Part shown: positions 60,350 through 64,000 of the stretch, one piece after another
Numbering within the stretch: position 1 is the stretch's first letter
How the letters are laid out: every line of letters starts with the position of its first letter
Assembly: GCA_019637395.1 (NCBI GenBank)
Contig: JAHBVR010000014.1
Span: forward strand, 62,001-126,000
DNA from: Vulcanimicrobiota bacterium
GTDB lineage: Bacteria > Vulcanimicrobiota > Xenobia > Xenobiales > JADMJV01
DNA: 64,000 nucleotides
Direction: 5' to 3'
Made by a program: the position numbers and the translations under genes
Notes under the pieces: model-generated
Database searches by the model: none
The model's input: the letters and a program-made list of their open reading frames with translations, nothing else
Told to the model about the DNA's origin: nothing

Positions 60350-61957
60350 TCAGGCGAGTTGGCCGTTGGGTTTGGTGCGGCATTTGAGGCCGCCGTATTC
60401 CGGCAGGGTCTCCTGGTTCTGTTCGGGGTCTAGGAAGTAGAGTCGTGCCACGGGCAGGTGGCCCTGGCCGAGCAGGAAGTCGGCCAGGTAGGCTTCTTGT
60501 TTGGCGGTGCCGCCCATCATGATGGTGTATTTCTCGCCCAGCGGGTTGGTGCCGTGGCGGGCGTTGAAGAAGTTGGCGCCGTCTACTTTGGTGTTGTTCA
60601 TGTTGCGGAAGGCGCCGGCCACGGGAACGACTTCGAAGCCGGCTTTTTCCAGGTCGCGGCGGGTGAGCTCTTCGTAGCGGGCGGCTTCGTCGGCGGCCCG
60701 GACCATGGCCTCGACTTCCTGATTCCATTCGGGGGTCATGGTGTCGGCCAGTTCCTCGCGGATCCAGGCGGCCTGCATTTGAGCGGCCAGCCGGCTATCC
60801 TGCAAGGCGATCACGCCCGGGGCCAGGGGAGACATGCGCATGTCGATGTGAAATTCGCCCGGCTGCTCGACTGCGAAGACCTGCTCGGCCTGGACGCCGT
60901 AGTCATCGGCCACGGCCTGGAGCACTTCCTGTGGCTCGGGAGTGCGGCCCAGTTGGCGGGCCAGCAATTCCCCGGTCAGGTCCAGGCTGTCTTTGCCGAC
61001 TAAAACATAGGGAGTACCGTCGGGGCGCAGACCGGAAAGCAGGTTGCCGCCTTCCACGTAGCTGTTGGCCTGATAAACCGTCTGGCCGTGCACGCGTCCC
61101 TGGGCGCCGCCGACTTTTTGGTATCCGCTGGAATTCACGCTGCCCTGGTTGGTGAAGTCGCCGCTCAATCCGTGTGGCGCCAGGCGGGCCTGGCGGGCTT
61201 CCTGGAGGACCTGGCCGAGCTTTTTACCTTCTTCAGGAAAATGGGCCGGCACCACTCGCCCGCCGTCGAGCAGGGGCTCGCTGTAGTCTTCCAACCATTT
61301 GCCGGTGAGTTCGGTGGGATGAAGTTGATAGTTGGTATAGCCGCCTTCGCTCAGGTATTTTTCGGCGTAGGGCAGCGAGCCCGGCGAGAGCAGGCCGCGC
61401 ACCTGGAACTGCTCGACCCGGCCGATCTCGCTCATTTGCTGGAAATACTGGCGATTGGCTCCCCAGCTCTGGTACTGCATGTCCATCGACTCGATTTGCA
61501 GGCTGTGGTCTTTGGGCAAAACCATGCCGACTTTTTCGCCCGAACGGCGAGGGCGGCCGGTGGTGCCCTCGACGGTGAAGGTGAACTCGGGCTGGAAAGG
61601 CCGTTCCTGGGCGGCCACCAGCTCTTCGAAGCTGAGGCTGCGCACTTCGCCCTGGCGCCCGGGGGCGTAGCAGCGGATTTCGTAGCGGCTGGAAGGGTAG
61701 TCCAGGTGCTGGGGGTCGCTGAGCAGGTGGCCCGAGACTTGAGCTTTGCCTTGGAGCTGAGGGAAGCGCTCGGGCTCGCTGAGCACGAAAGAGTCGGCCG
61801 GGGCGGGCTTGCCCTTGTAGCGCAGGGCCGACTGGCTGTGGCCCGACCATGACTGGGGTATGCTTTCGCGAATTCTCACCGGCTTTAGTTTAGGAGCGGG
61901 CGGTGAAAAATCACTGATTTTGAGCGCGTGCCTGTAACATTTCGCGAGCGTAGTCAT
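60350..61957 (-). CDS. Guanidino-group-modifying (deiminase fold) protein
   Basis: The 535-residue protein has the catalytic pattern of agmatine/peptidylarginine deiminase relatives: YVEGGNLLSG (EGGN motif, residues about 301-304), GEFHIDMRMSPL (His-x-Asp, near 370) and GGLKCRTKPNG with the nucleophile Cys526 near the C-terminus. DGANFFNARHG precedes it. The first about 100 residues look disordered. The chain is longer than agmatine deiminase. The ATG at 61957 overlaps the end of a broken nucleotidyltransferase; a GTG at 61879 (RIRESIPQSWSG) is a reasonable alternative. The substrate is unknown, but arginine, agmatine or protein arginine are possible. Confidence 0.75.
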   Translation of the reverse strand: MTTLAKCYRHALKISDFSPPAPKLKPVRIRESIPQSWSGHSQSALRYKGKPAPADSFVLSEPERFPQLQGKAQVSGHLLSDPQHLDYPSSRYEIRCYAPGRQGEVRSLSFEELVAAQERPFQPEFTFTVEGTTGRPRRSGEKVGMVLPKDHSLQIESMDMQYQSWGANRQYFQQMSEIGRVEQFQVRGLLSPGSLPYAEKYLSEGGYTNYQLHPTELTGKWLEDYSEPLLDGGRVVPAHFPEEGKKLGQVLQEARQARLAPHGLSGDFTNQGSVNSSGYQKVGGAQGRVHGQTVYQANSYVEGGNLLSGLRPDGTPYVLVGKDSLDLTGELLARQLGRTPEPQEVLQAVADDYGVQAEQVFAVEQPGEFHIDMRMSPLAPGVIALQDSRLAAQMQAAWIREELADTMTPEWNQEVEAMVRAADEAARYEELTRRDLEKAGFEVVPVAGAFRNMNNTKVDGANFFNARHGTNPLGEKYTIMMGGTAKQEAYLADFLLGQGHLPVARLYFLDPEQNQETLPEYGGLKCRTKPNGQLA

Positions 61958-62290
61958 GGAGGAAGGGAGCTTCAGCGAAGTAGCGGTTCCAGACGCATTC
62001 TTTTCAGTCCGCCAGAGCTTCCGGGTCCCTCAGAGTGAGCGGGAAACCTTTGCTGGCTTCGAATTGGAGGGCGGTGGGAGAAGGCCGGCCGCTTTTTCCA
62101 GAGCCAGGCCCAGTTGAAGGAGCTGGTCGAGAGCAGGTGCTCCGATGCCGATGTCCAGGTCGTGAAAGGGTTGCTGGCGGCCGGCCGAGCCGAAGAGGAG
62201 GGCGAAAGGCAGTCCGGCGCCTTCCAGGATGGGGACAAGAGCCTGCTGCCTGGCTTTCAGCAAGGACGGCTGGTAGAGCAGGGGGGCAAT
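61911..62290 (-). pseudogene. Broken MNT-type nucleotidyltransferase (MntA-like)
   Basis: The part LPFALLFGSAGRQQPFHDLD with IGIG is the nucleotidyltransferase signature G-S-x-A followed by D-x-D. After ALEKAAGLL the reading frame is lost; the continuation ASKGFPLTLRDPEALAD is in another frame and then hits TGA where a Trp is expected, followed by KECVWNRYFAEAPFLHDYAR and the stop at 61911. This is one gene with one frameshift and one nonsense change. It would have been the antitoxin of the HepT-like neighbour. Confidence 0.65.
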
Positions 62291-62490
62291 ACCTGCTTGG
62301 AGATGGCGGCGATGTAAAGACGTAAGTCCGTCAGACTCTGGGGTAGAAAGCCGTGCACACGGCTGCGTTGAGGTTGCGGAAGCGCGGCCAGACGCCTGGC
62401 TAATTCGTCGTCGTAGACTCCGGCCTGGGCCAGACATTCGAAGCAGTGGGCCGCGGAGTCCGGAGTCTGGTTGGAAAGGCGCGGCGTCAC
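62257..62490 (-). pseudogene. Truncated HepT-like (DUF86) toxin
   Basis: The 77-residue frame reads CFECLAQAGVYDDELARRLA and QRSRVHGFLPQSLTDLRLYI with AAIS, the C-terminal part of HepT, whose RNase motif is R-x4-6-H-Y (here R-V-H-G-F after a deletion). The usual N-terminal half of about 50 residues is missing and the length is well under the 110-140 of the family. It ends just where the broken nucleotidyltransferase begins, the normal HepT/MntA gene order. Confidence 0.6.
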
Positions 62491-62612
62491 GTGCAGATGA
62501 GCAGGGGAGACTCAAGAAATTGCCAGGGGTAAGTTGGCTGGCTGTTCCAGAAGGAACAGGTTTTGCTCGATTTCTCCAAATCATTTGCGCAGAATCTCTA
62601 GATTGTAGGTCA

Positions 62613-62867
62613 TTAGCGGCGCTTGTATTCCACGTAGCTGAGCAGGGCGCCGAAGAGGGTGAGGCCGACGCCGGTCACCAGCCAGACCATTTGTTTGACG
62701 GCTTTGCCCGAGCTGGCGATCTCCAGGCCGTCGTCGGGAGTGGAGGCTCCCCAGGCCAGGCGAAAGACGGCGAAGGCGATGATGAGCAGGCCGGTGAGGC
62801 CGACCAGGCAGCCGGGGCGCATCAGGTCGCGGACGGAGAAACGGGCGCTGGGGTTGAGTTCCTGCAT
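62613..62867 (-). CDS. Small membrane protein with two helices
   Basis: The 84-residue protein starts at the ATG at 62867: MQELNPSARFSVRDLMRPGC. Two hydrophobic helices follow (VGLTGLLIIAFAVFRLAWG and MVWLVTGVGLTLFGALLSYV), and the chain ends with a basic tail (EYKRR). No family is recognised. It is divergent from the small exported protein, 39 bases away, so the two share a promoter region. Confidence 0.65.
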   Translation of the reverse strand: MQELNPSARFSVRDLMRPGCLVGLTGLLIIAFAVFRLAWGASTPDDGLEIASSGKAVKQMVWLVTGVGLTLFGALLSYVEYKRR

Positions 62868-62906
62868 ATGGGGGGAAGTTCGCGGCCGGCCCGAAGCTTC
62901 CCGTTT

Positions 62907-63257
62907 ATGAGAAAGATGCTGATAGCCGCCCTGAGTCTGAGCACCCTGGCCGGAGCCGATCCTGTACCCGGGTTGAATGGATGGCTGAGCGGAATTTCCT
63001 CCGATTCTCCGGCCGGTCAGGTTGACGTGAAGATCGTGCGGGAGTATGAGGAGAATGGGGAGAGCAAGCGGGCCGAGTTCGACGGACTGCCCATACCGGC
63101 TCTGCAGGATGAGAATGCCCGGCAGATCTTGACTTCGATGATGAAAATGTTTGCCGCTCAGGCCGGCCCTATGTTGCAGGGCCGGCCCTTTCAAATGATC
63201 CTGGAAGTACCCAGCATGAAAGAGAAACTCAACATCGAGGTGAATCCCAGGCCGTAG
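62907..63257 (+). CDS. Small exported hypothetical protein
   Basis: The 116-residue protein starts at ATG 62907 (MRKMLIAALSLSTLAGAD, signal peptide). The body, VDVKIVREYEENGESKRAEF and ALQDENARQILTSMMKMFAA, is alternately charged and helical. It has no motif that I recognise. It ends 32 bases before the S9-type peptidase start, so the two may be co-transcribed. Confidence 0.68.
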   Translation: MRKMLIAALSLSTLAGADPVPGLNGWLSGISSDSPAGQVDVKIVREYEENGESKRAEFDGLPIPALQDENARQILTSMMKMFAAQAGPMLQGRPFQMILEVPSMKEKLNIEVNPRP

Positions 63258-63289
63258 GAATCGCCCGCCCGGCGGCAAACCGGGTGGGC

Positions 63290-64000
63290 ATGAAGATCGC
63301 ATCTGCTTTATTGTGTATTGGTTTATCCGCCCTGGCCTGGGCGCAGGATGGGACGGTAGCTCCCAATGAGAATCTGGTGGTAGAGGGCGTGCCGCCGATC
63401 ACCAGGAGTCTGGTGGAGGAGATCGGGCTCTATACCGAGAGCCGCGCCGCCGCTTTTTTGAGCTGGCACCCGACCCGCCGCGAGATGTTGATACAGACTC
63501 GCTTTGCGGATGTGGCCCAGGTACATTCGGTGGCCATGCCCGGTGGAGCGCGCAAGCAGTTGACTTTCTATCCGGAGCGGGTCGGTTACGCCCACTGGCG
63601 GCCGGGTCGGGGCGACGGCTTCATGTTCAGCAAGGATACCGGTGGCAACGAATTCTTTCAGCTCTACTGGAAAGATGCCGCCAGCGGCAAGGTCACTCTG
63701 CTGACCGACGGCAAATCGCGCAACACCGGTGGCGTCTTTGCGCGCAGCGGCAACAAGCTGGCCTATGAATCGACCAAACGGACCGGTCAGGATACCGATA
63801 TTTACTGGATGAATCCGGGGGATCCGGGCAGCGAGAAGCTGTTGATGCAGGGCCAGGGGGGCGGCTGGACGGTCAGCGATATTGCGCCGGACGAGAAGAG
63901 CGTGTTGCTGCAGAACTACCTGTCGGCTAACGAAAGCCAGTTGTGGTGGCTGAGCACGGTCACCGGCGAGAAGAAGCGGCTAACCAACAATACCGGCAAA
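63290..64000 (+). CDS. S9-family (DPP-type) peptidase N-terminal propeller, 3' end cut by window
   Basis: The ATG at 63290 begins MKIASALLCIGLSALAWAQ, a signal peptide. Mature sequence VVEGVPPITRSLVEEIGLY is followed by TolB/WD-like propeller strands: AFLSWHPTRREMLIQTRF, VGYAHWRPGRGDGFMFSKD, GGVFARSGNKLAYESTKRT and WTVSDIAPDEKSVLLQNYLS. This is the beta-propeller that precedes the catalytic domain in dipeptidyl-peptidase-like S9 enzymes. The catalytic domain is outside the window, so the assignment to S9 rather than a stand-alone TolB-like protein is inferred. Confidence 0.72.
   Translation, partial: MKIASALLCIGLSALAWAQDGTVAPNENLVVEGVPPITRSLVEEIGLYTESRAAAFLSWHPTRREMLIQTRFADVAQVHSVAMPGGARKQLTFYPERVGYAHWRPGRGDGFMFSKDTGGNEFFQLYWKDAASGKVTLLTDGKSRNTGGVFARSGNKLAYESTKRTGQDTDIYWMNPGDPGSEKLLMQGQGGGWTVSDIAPDEKSVLLQNYLSANESQLWWLSTVTGEKKRLTNNTGK

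Overview
The window is GC-rich bacterial chromosome with no rRNA, tRNA, CRISPR array or intact insertion sequence that I can see. The gene set points to a diderm-like, motile or piliated heterotroph: a very large AsmA/TamB-like envelope protein, a FlgB rod protein, prepilin-type proteins, PilZ and GGDEF/EAL signalling proteins, and many secreted hydrolases. The many long Pro-, Gly- and Ala-rich repeat proteins without an obvious family suggest a poorly sampled lineage. I cannot assign a phylum from sequence alone.

Layout. 1-4.8 kb: partial aminotransferase, a CCA-type tRNA nucleotidyltransferase, a 60-bp tandem DNA array, and a B12-binding radical SAM protein. 4.8-18.1 kb: an unusual cluster made of a 1744-residue disordered protein built from three successive repeat families, an EcsC-family protein, a Tat-signal peptide protein, a degraded gene, a membrane protein, two neighbouring Gly/Ala-rich paralogues with glycine-zipper character, and a protein made of six 22-residue amphipathic repeats. 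18.6-21.2 kb: a lipoprotein, a frameshifted gene, a glycine-zipper protein and a C11 (clostripain-like) peptidase. 21.4-27.0 kb: a compact operon of two prepilin-like proteins, a beta-propeller/diheme cytochrome c, a ferric-reductase-like membrane protein and a pilin-associated PilX-like protein with a dense histidine tract.

27-33.6 kb: DcuC-like transporter, triple-PilZ protein, small repeat protein, YchF, a luciferase-like oxidoreductase and a putative papain-like protease. 33.6-38.8 kb: an operon for the lower part of leucine degradation (methylcrotonyl-CoA carboxylase with separate biotin carboxylase, biotin carrier and carboxyltransferase polypeptides, plus HMG-CoA lyase). 38.8-48.9 kb: YceI, an EF-hand/M14 carboxypeptidase, an HTH protein with a possible nuclease domain, prolyl oligopeptidase, a GGDEF/EAL protein, FlgB and an OPA-type transporter. 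49.2-49.8 kb: a second, unrelated 61-bp tandem array. 50-64 kb: CinA, gamma-glutamyltransferase, the AsmA-like giant, a HAD phosphatase, a phytase-like tyrosine phosphatase, a secreted bulb-type lectin, a deiminase-fold protein and the start of an S9-type peptidase.

Toxin-antitoxin debris is scattered through the window: a DUF433-type remnant near 30.3 kb, an intact Phd/YefM antitoxin next to a broken PIN toxin near 60 kb, and a broken HepT/nucleotidyltransferase pair near 62 kb. The strongest candidates for undescribed biology are the repeat-protein cluster (4.8-18.1 kb) and the pilin-cytochrome operon (21.4-27.0 kb).
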